A stretch of 64,000 nt of DNA from Parasponia andersonii. Lineage: Eukaryota; Streptophyta; Magnoliopsida; Rosales; Cannabaceae. Below are positions 44,207-55,699 of this stretch, one piece after another. Below the pieces are notes generated by a model. That model searched no databases and had not been told where the DNA came from. It saw nothing but the letters and a program-made list of their open reading frames with translations. Position numbers and translations under genes: made by a program. Numbering within the stretch: the first letter of the stretch is position 1; each line of letters begins with the position of its first letter. The stretch is from positions 340,878 to 404,877 of the forward strand of contig JXTB01000398.1 of the NCBI GenBank assembly GCA_002914805.1. Direction: 5' to 3'.

Positions 44207-45196
44207 ATGTCCGAAAGAGACGATGTTTTTTCGCAACCCCACCGCGAGACCTCCTCTTCTTCTTCTTCTTCTTCTTCTTCTTCTTCTTCTTGCCTTCTAA
44301 CCCCAAAGATCCTCCTCGATTCCCTCAGGATTTTCCTGAGAAACAAACAGATTTTCCTTTCCATTTTTGCCCTCACGACCCTCCCTCTCTCCACCCTCCT
44401 CTTCTCCCTCTCCCTCTCCTCCCATTCCCTCAAGTCCCGAATCTACCACCTGGAGTTCCTCGCCAGCCTCGCCCCCACGCGCTTCGAGGCCCGCCACGTG
44501 TGGAAGGAGTCCCGCGAGGACGCCGCCTCGATCTTCCGTGCCAAGGCCCTCTTCTTCCTCCCCTGCTACGCCCTCTCCCTCATCGCGGCCGTCGCCTCCG
44601 TCAGCTCCGTCACCCTCGCCCTCAACGGGAAGCGCCCCACCCTCCGCACCGCCGTCGCCGCCGTTAAGCTCACTTGGAAGAGGCCCCTCGTGACCTCCAT
44701 CCTCGTCCACGCGCTCCTCCTCGCGTACGTCCTCGCGCAGCGCACGCTCTCCGCCGTGTTCCCCTCTTCGGCGCCGAGACTCCTTATCCTGATTGTCGGA
44801 TCGGGCCTGGAGATCTACCTCATGGCGGTGATGAGCCTCGGGCTCGTGGTCTCGATCGCGGAAGAGAGATTCGGGTGGGAGGCGATTCGGGTCGGGTCGG
44901 ACCTGATGGGCGGGAGGAGGATGTCCGGGTGGGTTTTGTCGGGTATGCTTGTCTGGTTGACGGGCTATATAGCGGGGGAGCTGGAGAAGGTGATGAACGG
45001 TCAGGATCCGTTTGGGAGGCCATCATCGACGGTGGTGAGGGTGGCAGCTGGGGTCGGGGACAAGTTGGGTTTGATTGGGTTGTACGGGGCAGTGGTGCTT
45101 TGGGGCTATGTGGTTACCACGGTTTTTTACTGCGACTGTAGGAGACGGCACGGCGGTAACAAGGGTGAAATTGAGAATGTGACGCTTGCAGTTTAG
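44207..45196 (+). CDS. Multi-pass plant membrane protein, function unknown
   Basis: Intact 329-residue single-exon gene. A poly-Ser run at residues 16-28 is coded by a TTC-type microsatellite. Six hydrophobic segments follow at about 48-70, 115-139, 161-178, 191-216, 241-259 and 287-308, and a short basic tail CRRRHGGNKG. Charged loops include SREDAASIFRAKALF and WEAIRVGSDLMGGRR. I recall similar single-exon proteins of about 320-330 residues across land plants, annotated only as transmembrane proteins, but I cannot name the family with certainty. There is no signal peptide; the N-terminus is predicted cytosolic. Coding GC is very high at 44450-44720 against an AT-rich background, with C or G at most third positions. 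Open frames on the other strand here are shadows of this GC skew. Confidence 0.85.
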   Translation: MSERDDVFSQPHRETSSSSSSSSSSSSSCLLTPKILLDSLRIFLRNKQIFLSIFALTTLPLSTLLFSLSLSSHSLKSRIYHLEFLASLAPTRFEARHVWKESREDAASIFRAKALFFLPCYALSLIAAVASVSSVTLALNGKRPTLRTAVAAVKLTWKRPLVTSILVHALLLAYVLAQRTLSAVFPSSAPRLLILIVGSGLEIYLMAVMSLGLVVSIAEERFGWEAIRVGSDLMGGRRMSGWVLSGMLVWLTGYIAGELEKVMNGQDPFGRPSSTVVRVAAGVGDKLGLIGLYGAVVLWGYVVTTVFYCDCRRRHGGNKGEIENVTLAV

Positions 45197-47274
45197 CATG
45201 TAATCTTTTTTTTTTTTTTCGTTTTTTCTTTTTTTTTTTTTTCATAAAATTAGATTTATAGTTACGTATTCGGATTTAAGAAGTAGATCTGAAATGGATA
45301 AACTTTGATTATTTCGAGTAGATCTGTACCTCTGTTTGTTATTTTTTCCTCTTCGACGCTAATTATTTTTTTCTTTGTGCTTTTGATTTTGTACGACTGA
45401 CGTTTACTTTAAACAATTGAACTATTTCATATCTACTTATGTTTAACATGCTTGGCAATGAGTGGTCTCAGGTCTGTTTTCTTTTTTTTTTTTTTTTTTA
45501 ATTCGAAGTAACAACACTAATTGGGCTGATGTTGCTCGGTAGTTCTTCGTGATGCTATGTTTAAGATCCGCGTGAATCAATCCAATCTAATTTGTTTCAC
45601 ATTTTTTGAATTGGATTGAATTGAAATTTAGAAATCTGCATTTCAAAATACCAAATATTTTTTTTAATCGATCTAATCCGCATTTGAATAACAAGTTAAA
45701 AAAATTATATATAGTACCTACCCTGGGGGTAAAATAGATAATAGGTAGAAATATCTTCATTAAACTTAAAATATTACTACGGCAAGTCATATGTTTTCAA
45801 GGCATATATCCTAAAACAAGTAGCCGATATACCAACTAAAGTTATATCTAGTTCAAATTTCATTATACTTGGAGACAAACTGATGGTAGAAGATTGCTCT
45901 GTCCTGAGTTTGAGGAGAATGTTAAGACAATTATTTAAGCAACTATAAGACTGTTACAATTAGAAGCGCAATAGTCTTAAATAATTGATTTTGTTTATGT
46001 TCAGTTAATTCTGAAGTTTTAGTATGTGAAGTATGCTTGTAGAGTAACTGAAGTTATGAAATTCAGTTGTAAAGATAGAATCTAATTCTTTGCGACAGTA
46101 ATCTTTTATAATTTTGGTAATACTTGGTATTATTGAGATTTTGATCAGTTGGCTCTTCGTTAGATATAAGGGAAAAATATTTAATTTAAAATGTCTAATT
46201 CTTGATGCTTTGAAGAAGATAACAATATTTTTCTTTTTACTTGTATTAAGGATAATTAAACAGTTTTATTTTCATGTAAGACTTTGTTTAATACTTTTAT
46301 GATTAACAAAGTTTGGTTCATTTTAATTTAACACTACGTAAAAGGTGTTTAATCATAGTATGTTGATCGTTGTATAAGTATTCAGTTCTGCAATCCCAAT
46401 TGGACCGTACTCACACCAATCAATTTTGTACGACTTACTCCTTAGAAAAAGTACTAGATCGATGAACCTATAACAACGACTGGATAAATATTGAATATAC
46501 ATAAGTTATATTCACTAAACCCAACTAGACAAATCGATTATCGTCATCAGAAAAATTTATTTACTATCTCAATCACACTAAATATATATTGTGCAAATAT
46601 ATTCTTTATCTGTCTATAGAAACATGTGTATATTTTCGTTTCCGAAGAATTTTATATGTTCGCGTTTGAGGTTTTCAACTTGACATAGATGCTTTTCTCA
46701 TAAAATTGCAGAACTATCTATCGGAGGAGGGAATTAAATTCTATGCAGAAATTATTGTATTAAATCATGCTTTTTCAACATCTTTAGGAGTTATTGATGT
46801 GTTTAGGCCTTCTATAAGTTATAAAAAGGTGCACACCCTTTTTATTTGTTTCCATGATATAAATTGTTGGAATTTCGTTTTGAGTATTCACTAGCTAAGG
46901 AAAATAAACAAAATATGGGAGTGAGTGGATAGACCAATTTATATATAAATATCATAATAATTTTTTATTTAAAAAAAAGGTGCATGAGCATCAGAATTTT
47001 TGAACATGTATGCTTATGGGTTTCATTTGTACAAAAATTATTTACTCGCATCTTTTTCCTTTCAAGTCATTTGTTATATATATATGAATTAATATGCATG
47101 TCTGCGGGCACTCTTGTATTATAAACCCCTTTGCATCCGTTTATAATATTTTTATTTGGGATCAAAACAGCTCTTTTGCTATGGCTAAATACCACAGTTT
47201 ATCATCTAGTTTTAGAAAACAGAAAAGTAACCCCTAAATTTTTTAGAACAGGAAAAGAGTATGCAGAATGTACT
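45197..47274. other. AT-rich intergenic DNA
   Basis: Long poly-T tracts follow the stop codon (45205-45243) and occur again at 45480-45500. No gene or motif seen. Confidence 0.5.
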
Positions 47275-47757
47275 AGGGTTGCACAAATATACAAAAATCC
47301 GACTTCGGGTTCAAACAAGTGTACTCGAATTTTCGGATAAAACTTGATTGAATTGAAATATTTTCAATTCGGGTACGGGATACACATTTTGAAGAGTTTG
47401 GTACCCAATCTTGACCCGAGTCTGCCATTATAATTAAAAAAATCTTAAAATTAGTTATTTTATAATTTATTTCTCTTTGTTTTTTATTTCGTTTATATTT
47501 CAATATTGATGAGATTGTATGCATTATGCTAATAGCTAATTATGCATCAAGTAGGGAAAAAATCAAAATTGTTTATTATGTGGTAAAAATAAAAGGGGGA
47601 AAAGTATTATGTTTTTGTAAAACCCAACCCGCTCAAATACCTGACCTTCCCAAAGCCCGAATACCCGATCTCCGTCGATTCAGTTTCAGTTGCTTATTTT
47701 TATATACCCAAACTCGAATACTCGAATATCCAAAATCTGACCTGATGTGCACCCCTA
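47275..47757. mobile_element. hAT-type MITE
   Basis: 483 bp with terminal inverted repeats TAGGGTTGCACA and TGTGCACCCCTA and CCGA/TCGGGT-rich inner arms (GAATACCCGATC, CTTCGGGTTCAAA). Flanks GAATGTAC (left) and CAATGTAT (right) match at 6 of 8 bases, a decayed 8-bp target duplication as hAT elements make. The element has no coding capacity of its own. Confidence 0.75.
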
Positions 47758-48952
47758 CAATGTATCTTTTTGGTCAAATTTCTACTATAAAATATATAAA
47801 TATCCTTAAATTATTTCAAAAACTTATTCACAAACACTCCTGGGAATGGTAATATAGAAATGAGAAGAAAATAGAAAAAGTGAGCTAGCTTTTTTATGAA
47901 GTATCATTTTATAACTGATGGGACAGATAAAAGGGACTATTAAATAGAAAAAGGAAAAAAAAAGCATGTGATTTTAATCTGAAAATTAATTCAGTTTAAT
48001 AATAAGGCGGTTCTATTCTCACGTACTTTTTTTTTCTTCCCACCCACTTTCTAAATAGATAATTCACACAATTTTATTTTCTTTTTCAAACATCTTTTAA
48101 ATTTTCATTAAGTAAAAAAATGCTTATTAATAAATATTTTTAAAATATTTCTTTTTCTACCCTCGTAATGTTTCACTATCAGCTAGTTTTTTAAATCTAT
48201 CTTTTCTTCTTCTCTATTTTCTATTCTACAAGATTTGAATGTATGTTGCTCCTTTTGTGAGTGGGAAATAAAGAAAATAAATATTATAATTTTTGTTGGC
48301 TAAACATATTATGAAAAAAAAAAAAAAAGAAAAGTAAATCAATAGCTTAATGAGTGTTTTTTTTTCAATAAGCACAATTTCTTTTTCAATATGCACACTT
48401 TTTTATTCTATGTTGAACAGAAAATAAAGCATACGTGATCCAAAACAATGGAATATAAGCAATTATCTTTAAAAAATAAATAAATAAATACTCATAGAGA
48501 AACTACATATATGCAGAAATATTACTTAAGCAAAAAAAGGTAAAACTTGTTTTAAGCAAGTGTATATGCAAATTAGACCCAAAAAAAAAAGGAGAGAGTT
48601 GTTATTGCTATTTTTCGTTCAATATTTTTTATAATTAATAAACAACAAAAAATTTATATTCTTTAAGAAAAAAAAATTAGTACAAAAGAGAATGGAAACT
48701 GCCATAGACATATATAAACAAAACAAGGAAGAAAAAATAAGAGAAACCAAAAATCAAAATTACAACACATCCAATTCCCTATTTTACAGAGAATAAGATT
48801 TCTAAAAAAGAAACACACAAAATAAGAACAAAAAGAATAAAACCAAATTAATTTTTTTAGTTAGAAAAACCTACCTTTTTAACATAAAAAATATACCTAA
48901 AATCAAAACTTTATTCCTCATCTTATTTAGTTTGTTCATCTATACTTAGTTA
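47758..48952. other. AT-rich intergenic DNA
   Basis: Poly-A and poly-T runs (for example 48313-48327); no gene or repeat structure recognised. Confidence 0.5.
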
Positions 48953-50634
48953 TGTTAGCCCAAGATTAGGCGAATTGAGTTTTAAAACTTTTTAAGAAAT
49001 TTTTCAACTATGTAAAATCATAGACTATTTTTTTGAAACTTTTAAGTTGAAGTAACAAAAATACCAAACATTTAATAATAATACCAAGAAAATAAAGCAT
49101 AACAAATATCATACACAAAATTAAATAGTTTATAATAAAATAATGAGAGTGTAGAGATAGAGAAAATACAAACTTAGTTTTTACGAGGTTCGATAAATAC
49201 AACAGTTTCTCTGCGTCTCCAACCCTTAGTAACTTGTTTTGAGCTTTCCACTATAGGATTAAGATTGTGGACTTAACCTACCCTTGTATAAATAGAGTGA
49301 ATTCTTCTTAGACTTATCCAACTTTTATAATAGTCTTGACCCTACCTCTATCACGCTTAAACTCAGATTGTTTTGACTTCGGTGACAACCTTACCTATAC
49401 GGATTGTTTAGAATGGTGTCAATCTCACTAACTCACAGATTGTTTAGGCTCCAGTGTCAAGCTCACTTATACTTGGGTTGTTTAGACTTTAGTGGCAATC
49501 TCACCTATGCTTAATAATTTTTTAATAATAAGAGTGAATACACTCATAAATTCTTATATACTCATAAATTCTTCACTCAAAAGTAATAAATACAATTTTG
49601 ATTTAGAAGATTTGAGAACAATGCATAATGAACGCTCTAAGATTAGCTTAATACAATTTGAAAGTTAATTCAATGTATGACTTTGAATGTAGTTGGATAA
49701 TAATTTAAGCTCATGCAAAGTCTTTTTCAAGTCTTAAAATAGCTTATATTTATAAATTTACATGAAAACTAGCCATTTATAACTATTAGATACACTTTCT
49801 GCCATTTTTTGCAGATCAAAAGTGTTTTCGATCGACCAAAAATACTAGTCATTGATAGTGCTTTTTCAATGGTCGAATTTTAACGGTAATTTTTTTCTCA
49901 CTGCCATTTTCTGTAGACCGAAAAGTTTACTTATTTTAGCTATTTCAACATTTGGCCTTTTTCAGATTTTGTCAGCTTTTAGTGTTTTTCAAAAATTGAC
50001 TTCTAAACTTATTTTAGATACTTTACAAACATAAGAAATCAATTTTAAAAGAGTATTTTGGCTATTGCAAACTTAATTTAGTTTCATAAAGATATTTAAC
50101 AATAATTTAGAAAGAATTCACACTAGAATATGTTCTAGTTTGCAAATAGAAAATCTTTTTTTAGCCTATTTCAAATAATCATTAATTCAAATATATTTGC
50201 TACTTATTTAAACTTAAGAAATCATGTGTCAAGGAATATTTTACTTATTCAAAATTATTATTTTCTATTTTCAAACTTCTATATTAAAATAACCATTTTA
50301 AACTTAAGATAGTTTAAAAACTCTTTTGAAAGCATAAGCCAATGCAAAGAGAATTTATGTGTAATAAACTAAATCAAATACAAGACTAAATATAAAATAT
50401 ATCATATCTAAGCATGGTCTTGTATCTCAATTATCCATCTTCAAGCTTGATTCTAAAAAGTCCAATATGCATCAATCTTCAAGCTTAATCCCTTGATTAA
50501 TTTGAGTTAGAATTTTTAAAGTTATCTCACTACACACTCAATTAAATCATTAGTGTTAAATCAAGTGTCTGTTATCTTCAAATTAAGAGTGAATAAAATT
50601 GAAATCTTAAAATTTTATTGATTATTGATTATGT
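48953..50634 (-). mobile_element. Solo LTR of a SIRE-type copia element
   Basis: Its inner half (48953-49560) is the reverse complement of 54925-55648, the 5' LTR of the SIRE-type element; both share TTCTTCTTAG(A/G)C-, TTTCCACTAT- and repeated GATTGTTT(A/T)GAC-type blocks. Its outer half (about 50400-50634) matches the 3' LTR at 59972-60180 in reverse (AAGCTTGAAGATGGATA, GATGCATATTGGA). No PBS lies beside 48953 and no purine tract beside 50634, so it is an LTR alone. The outer boundary is accurate to about 15 bases. Confidence 0.75.
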
Positions 50635-51541
50635 ATAAGCATTTAGGTCAATTTATACTAAGATATTTTTATAAATAGCAATTTAATTAAAAAATGAGTG
50701 AGAAAAGAAAAAAGAGGTGGTCCTAGAGCCACCTTAATAATATTCCTAACAGGCAGCAGAAATGAGGGGAACAAGTGGGCCATGGTCCCAACTTAATCTT
50801 TTTATTTTTTAATATTATCTGTAAAATTATTATAAATTTCTAATTTGCCCTAGTGAATTATTTTTCTTACAATAATATCTTACAATAATATCTCTTATAT
50901 AAGATATGAATTGACATTTTTATCTATTTAATTAGTACCAATTTTAAATTTTAAATTTCTTTTTATTCAATTTTTAAAAGGAGACTGGGAGAAAAATGGA
51001 GTTAGAAAATATTTTCTTTATTCTCTCCTAAGACTATTTTTATTCTCTCTATTTAAAGTCCCCAAACCTCTATGAAAATTAGGAAACTGAAGACAAAATC
51101 AAATTAAATAGTTTTTCAAGGCAACTTTCTTATATAATATATGTACACACACATATGTCTCTAAATATTTTTAACTAAAATCAAATTAGTTGTTAAGTTT
51201 ATATTTCCATCCGGATGGGAAGTTTAAATAGAAGATTTATCTTGCGTTGAAGCAGCTATCAGCCTTCTCTCTTGTCCCTTTTTTCTTTTTTTTTTTCTTT
51301 TTTCATTTTGAGTGAAACATGCCTTTCTTTTATTTTTTACGTAATTTTTTCTAATTTGTATTATATTTATTTTGTAGGTTTTTTTAATATTTTAAGTGCT
51401 TAAAGTTATAAGTATAGATAAGACAAGAATATATAGAAAATTCATATTTCTAATTATGCATTTTGTATTTGTATTTGTATCTAGAGTTATTAAATGCAAA
51501 ACTTACTAATAAGGTTATTAGTCTTAAAATTAAAATTTTAG
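50635..51541. other. Intergenic DNA upstream of the EG45-like exons
   Basis: AT-rich. I looked for a first exon with a signal peptide and an FYxPPY motif and did not see one. Confidence 0.45.
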
Positions 51542-51965
51542 ATATTTTATCGTAATTATTAACGATGCACTATGGAATCATGGGAACATTTGTGGTAAAA
51601 CTTATTGGGTTAGATGCATTGGGATGATCAATCGGCCACAACGTCTTTGCAAGGATTATCAATCTGGGAGGGAGCACTCTCTCCTTGTCGAAATCGTTGA
51701 CTATTGTAAAGGGTGTAACACCACTATCAATCTTTCTGAGGATGCTTTCAAATTTCTTGCAGATCATAGAGTTGGAAAAATCAGGATTGATTAGTAAGCT
51801 CTAGTGTTTAATTTGTGGCAGACTATTTTCTGTTCTTTTTCTTTGTCCTATTAATTTGCTTTTTTTTTTTTTTTGATGAGATACTTAAAAAATATAAGTT
51901 ACTGATAATTGGTTTATTATATTTTGTTTTTTTTTTTTGTCAGTGAACTTCAGCCAAGGGACTAA
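51542..51965 (+). CDS. EG45-like / plant natriuretic peptide-like gene, last two exons
   Basis: Exon 51542-51793 follows a TTTTAG acceptor and codes YFIVIINDALWNHGNICGKT, YWVRCIGMINRP, then LVEIVDYCKGCNTTINLSED and AFKFLADHRVGKIRID. Conserved pieces of the double-psi beta-barrel are visible: CG-x(4)-VRC, the VDYC catalytic-like strand, CxxC and the LSxDAF helix. A GTAAGC donor at 51794 and a poly-T/CAG acceptor ending at 51943 bound a 150-bp intron. Splicing restores YELQPRD and a stop at 51963-51965. Proteins of this family are small, secreted, expansin-like without the second domain, and affect water and ion balance. The N-terminal exon is not visible, so this may be a partial or dead gene. 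No stop or frameshift lies within the exons. Confidence 0.75.
51794..51943 (+). other. Intron of the EG45-like gene
   Basis: GT-AG intron of 150 bases with a poly-T tract before TTGTCAG. Removing it keeps the frame and produces a family-like C-terminus; reading through would stop at once with TAG at 51792. Confidence 0.75.
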
Positions 51966-52262
51966 GGAGTTAATCTCAATGTCGAAGGCAGAGGAAAAAG
52001 TGATAGAATAAACATATGAAAGTTGTCTCCGAATGTTTTAATACCATTGACATCCATTATTATGTGGTAACGCGTTTCTTTAAATTGTTATTATCCATTT
52101 GTCGCTTTTCATTTAATTTTTCTTCTTCTTTTGATTTGAGATGATTATCTAGCTTAGAACCATGCATACAAACATAAATTATCATTATCATTAAACTATG
52201 TATATTGATGTTGTCGTTATTGTTAGTCACTTTCATTACCGTCATGTAATTATTATCATGAA

Positions 52263-52266
<4 letters not shown>

Positions 52267-52305
<39 letters not shown>
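52267..52305. repeat. (AT)n microsatellite
   Basis: About 19 uninterrupted AT units. Confidence 0.98.
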
Positions 52306-52307
<2 letters not shown>

Positions 52308-53280
52308 TTGCTAATTGCCAGGTTTTATTTTTTAGCGATTTCATTATTATCTAACAGTGATCTAACGGTTATTATAAAATACATAAAAAGATATACATTA
52401 TTAATTTTTTTCTTTTTTATATTTTAATATAAAAAATATATACATGATAAATTTTTATTGATAAATTAATATCTATGTATAGATAAAAAAACTACCTACT
52501 GGTGCCATATATATATATAATTTTAATTCCTATTATATAAATATATAATGAAAAATTTTAATTTCGACGAATGATCATATACGAGGACATGTGTTGCGTA
52601 GACATAAAGCATAATTTGTTTCCAGGGGTATTTTTAGAAATTAAATTAAAAAAATTAATTGAGCCAAAAAACAATTAATTAGAGATAAGGGAGGTGCATT
52701 CGCACTCCTAGGTGAGATAAAAGTACCCCATTATTCCCTAATTTTTTCTAAGTGTAACACTTTACTCCAATATAATCCTAAATTTGGCAAAAGTTATAGG
52801 CGAGAGAGTATTTTAGTAAATCACGTATAATCTTCTACTTTCACGGCCAAAAGGAGATAGAGTTTGGGAATCACGTTGAATGTGAGAACAAACCCTAGTA
52901 AAGAACCCGAAAGGCTACTTAAACATGGAACTTGACAACCTTGTTACTGTTGTGACTTGAGGAGATTAGAAAAGATAAAAGACTGCTAATTTTTCTGTCA
53001 AGATTTTGATTTTGATCACTGGTTAGTAGGTATATAGAGTGAGCTTTTATGACTGAAAAGGGTTGGTATCTTGCGATTTCCTCTCTATGAATATGGATGA
53101 TGCAAGAAGAGTTGGAGAATACTCGCAAGAATCACGAGGTAAGTTGTTGATATATTTTTTCTCTGCTAGTTATATATAGTTGTTGTTGAGATTGTGGTAC
53201 AAATGTGGAGAAATTTGATGTATTTTTCGACACATGGGGTAATGTGGTCCCCACAAAGAATTGTTTAAGAACCCAAAAGA
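52306..53280. other. Intergenic DNA
   Basis: AT-rich; a 69-codon minus-strand frame (52919-53128) is not recognised. No repeat structure seen. Confidence 0.45.
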
Positions 53281-54920
53281 GAAACCAGTAAACAATATTT
53301 GATGCGAATTGTTTATTTGGTTTAAGACAAATTTAAGATTTTGCTAAAATTATACACTCGCTGATATAACTCTAGGCATAAAAGTTCCAAAAATGCTTTC
53401 TTTTTTAAAAATATATATGTAAAATCCTAAATTTTGTAAGGATAATGAAATAATTTTGGTTCATAGATATTTTGGTAATATTATTTTTAAATTTAATTAA
53501 ATAAAAATTTGAAAATATTTCAAATTAAATTATTGGTATTGAATCTAGACAAAATAAAATCTAGGTGTATCTAGGACAAAAGTAAAAAAAAAAAATTCAA
53601 GAACTTAAAATAAATGACTAACTAAAGTGAAATGATGTTTTTAAAATTTCTAACTAAAGTAGAATTTTGAAAAGATTTTCGGTCTAATCAAGTGATGCTA
53701 CGTGTCTCACTATTAATAATTTTTTAAAATTACAAATAAAACCTCAAATTCTCTCTTTTTTCTCCAGCACCTTCTTCTTCTTTTTCTTCTTCTACTTCTT
53801 TTTCTTCGCCCTTCCTCTTGCACAACCCACCACTTGCCACCGGCGACAACCCAAGCTTGGATTCTAGCTGCATGCCTCCCCCACGGCCAGACGCAACTTT
53901 ATCCTTGGTCACCGTAGCTCGTCGCGGCTCCTAGCTACGTTGAACATCATGCGAAGTTGCACCTAAACTGCGAAGTTTTGTAGTTGTTTATCCATCATTC
54001 GCTGCCGTTAGTCGCCACCCACCACTACTAAATTGAAGCTCAAGCTTTCTCCTACCTGGGTTGACTCTCCACTGTCACAAATTTCTAGCCAAGAAACTCC
54101 GATGAGCTCCTAAATCTTTTTATGTCATTTTCGTCACAAAAAGTGGCATTTGTGCAATTATTTTTGCTATATTCATCCAATGCTCATAAAACTTTATGTG
54201 AGGAAAATATGGTTTAAGATAAGATGAAGAGTGGTGGACTGATGAACGAACTGGGAGAAAAACTGATCTGAAATTTGTGGTATTTTTTTAATTATTTTCA
54301 AAATATGGTATCTTATAATTTTTGGATTTTTGAGCCCATGTAATGCTAAGAACCTTGAAACTGAGTATTAACTTCAAATTTGGACTCATTGAGGTCCGAA
54401 CATAAATTTTGATATAAAATATCACTATTTTCAGAAGTGGCACGAAAATCGAGAAAATAGCTCGTGAATTGCACTATTTTGCATGCCACAAGCCAGTCCT
54501 GTATCAGAACCTATTTTCAGCAACTTTATATCTAATCCAATATTTTTGGCTATTTTGAATTCAACGGTGATCTCTGTTTCTCAATCTGAGGCCCCGTTTG
54601 GAAATTCATTTTTTCAAGTAAACGTGTCGAGATCTATAAACGACCGTCTAAATAACTAGCTAATCAACAGAGGACTTTTCTAGCGTCGTTAGCTCAGCAT
54701 GATTACTATTTCGAGATAAAAGATTCAATTTTCTTGTTTTCTATTATTTTCATTAAAATTGGAATTTATTTTGAAAAATAAAATTTCGTGATTTTTTTAA
54801 ATTAAATTATTTGAATAATTATTTTAATGAACTGTGAACTTATAAAATATTGTGGATTGCTCTGGATATTTTAAGTATGATTTTGTACAAGTTTTAAACT
54901 TGGGATTTTAAAATATTCTT
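53281..54920 (+). repeat. LTR-like block, possibly a solo gypsy LTR
   Basis: Layout resembles large chromoviral LTRs: AT-rich start, a CT-rich TTCTTCTTTTTCTTCTT tract at 53767-53805, a GC-rich CACCACTTGCCACCGGC segment, then AT-rich sequence with repeated TTTAAACTTGGG. No second copy or boundary motif was found, so the call is weak. It ends where the SIRE-type LTR begins. Confidence 0.3.
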
Positions 54921-54924
54921 TCTA

Positions 54925-55648
54925 AGCTTACCTTGTATCAAATACTTTCATTAGAAAGAGATTCTAGTTGAGAGATTCAACAAAAACCAAAATTGTAATT
55001 GTGAGGTGAGATTGCCACCGAAATTTAAGCAACTCGATTTAGGTGAGGTTGCCACCAGAGTCTAAACAACCTGAGTATAGGTAAGGTTATTATCCGGTCT
55101 GAACAAATCGAGTGTAGGTAAGATTGTCATCGGAGTCTAAACAAGTCATGAATTGGTGAGATTGGTATCATTGTCTAAACAATCCAGTACAGGTGAGGTT
55201 ATCACTGGAGTCAAAACAATCTGAGATTATGCGTGATAGTTACAAAATCAAGACTATTATAGAGGCTATAGTATGCCTAAGAAGAATTCATTCCGTTTGT
55301 ATGAGGGTTGGTCAAGCCCATAATCTTAATCCGATAGTGGAAAGCTTGAAATAAGTTACCGAGGGCCAGGGATATAGGCAAACCATCGTATTTGTTGAAT
55401 CTCATAAAAACTGAGTTTATATTTTCTCTATTCCTACACTTTTTACTTTATTGCAAACTATTTAATTGAGTGTTTGATATTTAGTATACTTAATATACTT
55501 GCTATTATTGTTATATGCTTGCTATTATTATTGATTTAGCTTAAAAGTTTCAACAGAGAGGTCTATGGTTTTACATAGTTGAAAAGTTTCTTAAAAAATT
55601 TAAAACCCAATTCACCCATCCTCTTAGGTAGTCAATCTTGATCTAACA
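54925..55648 (+). repeat. 5' LTR of the SIRE-type element (partial)
   Basis: Ends GATCTAACA beside the PBS. Matches the solo LTR at 48953-49560 in reverse. It contains five imperfect ~40-bp repeats of GGTGAGATTGCCACC-GTCTAAACAA (54999-55220). The LTR start is missing; about 1 kb of upstream LTR seen in the solo copy is not here. Confidence 0.75.
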
Positions 55649-55650
55649 AT

Positions 55651-55662
55651 TGGTATCAGAGT
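55651..55662 (+). other. Primer-binding site (tRNA-iMet)
   Basis: TGGTATCAGAGT, one base from the usual plant PBS, two bases after the LTR end. Confidence 0.85.
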
Positions 55663-55699
55663 TTGGTACTCAAATTTTTGAAGACTTAACCGTCTTGAG

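Noticed and set aside
44297..44710. 137-codon minus-strand frame and several plus-strand frames overlapping the membrane-protein gene
   Set aside because: Composed of Gly/Glu or Pro/Ser/Arg runs created by the high third-position GC of the real gene; the real frame has six hydrophobic helices.
51570..51767. 65-codon minus-strand frame
   Set aside because: Shadow of the EG45-like exon, which has conserved Cys spacing and consistent splice sites on the plus strand.
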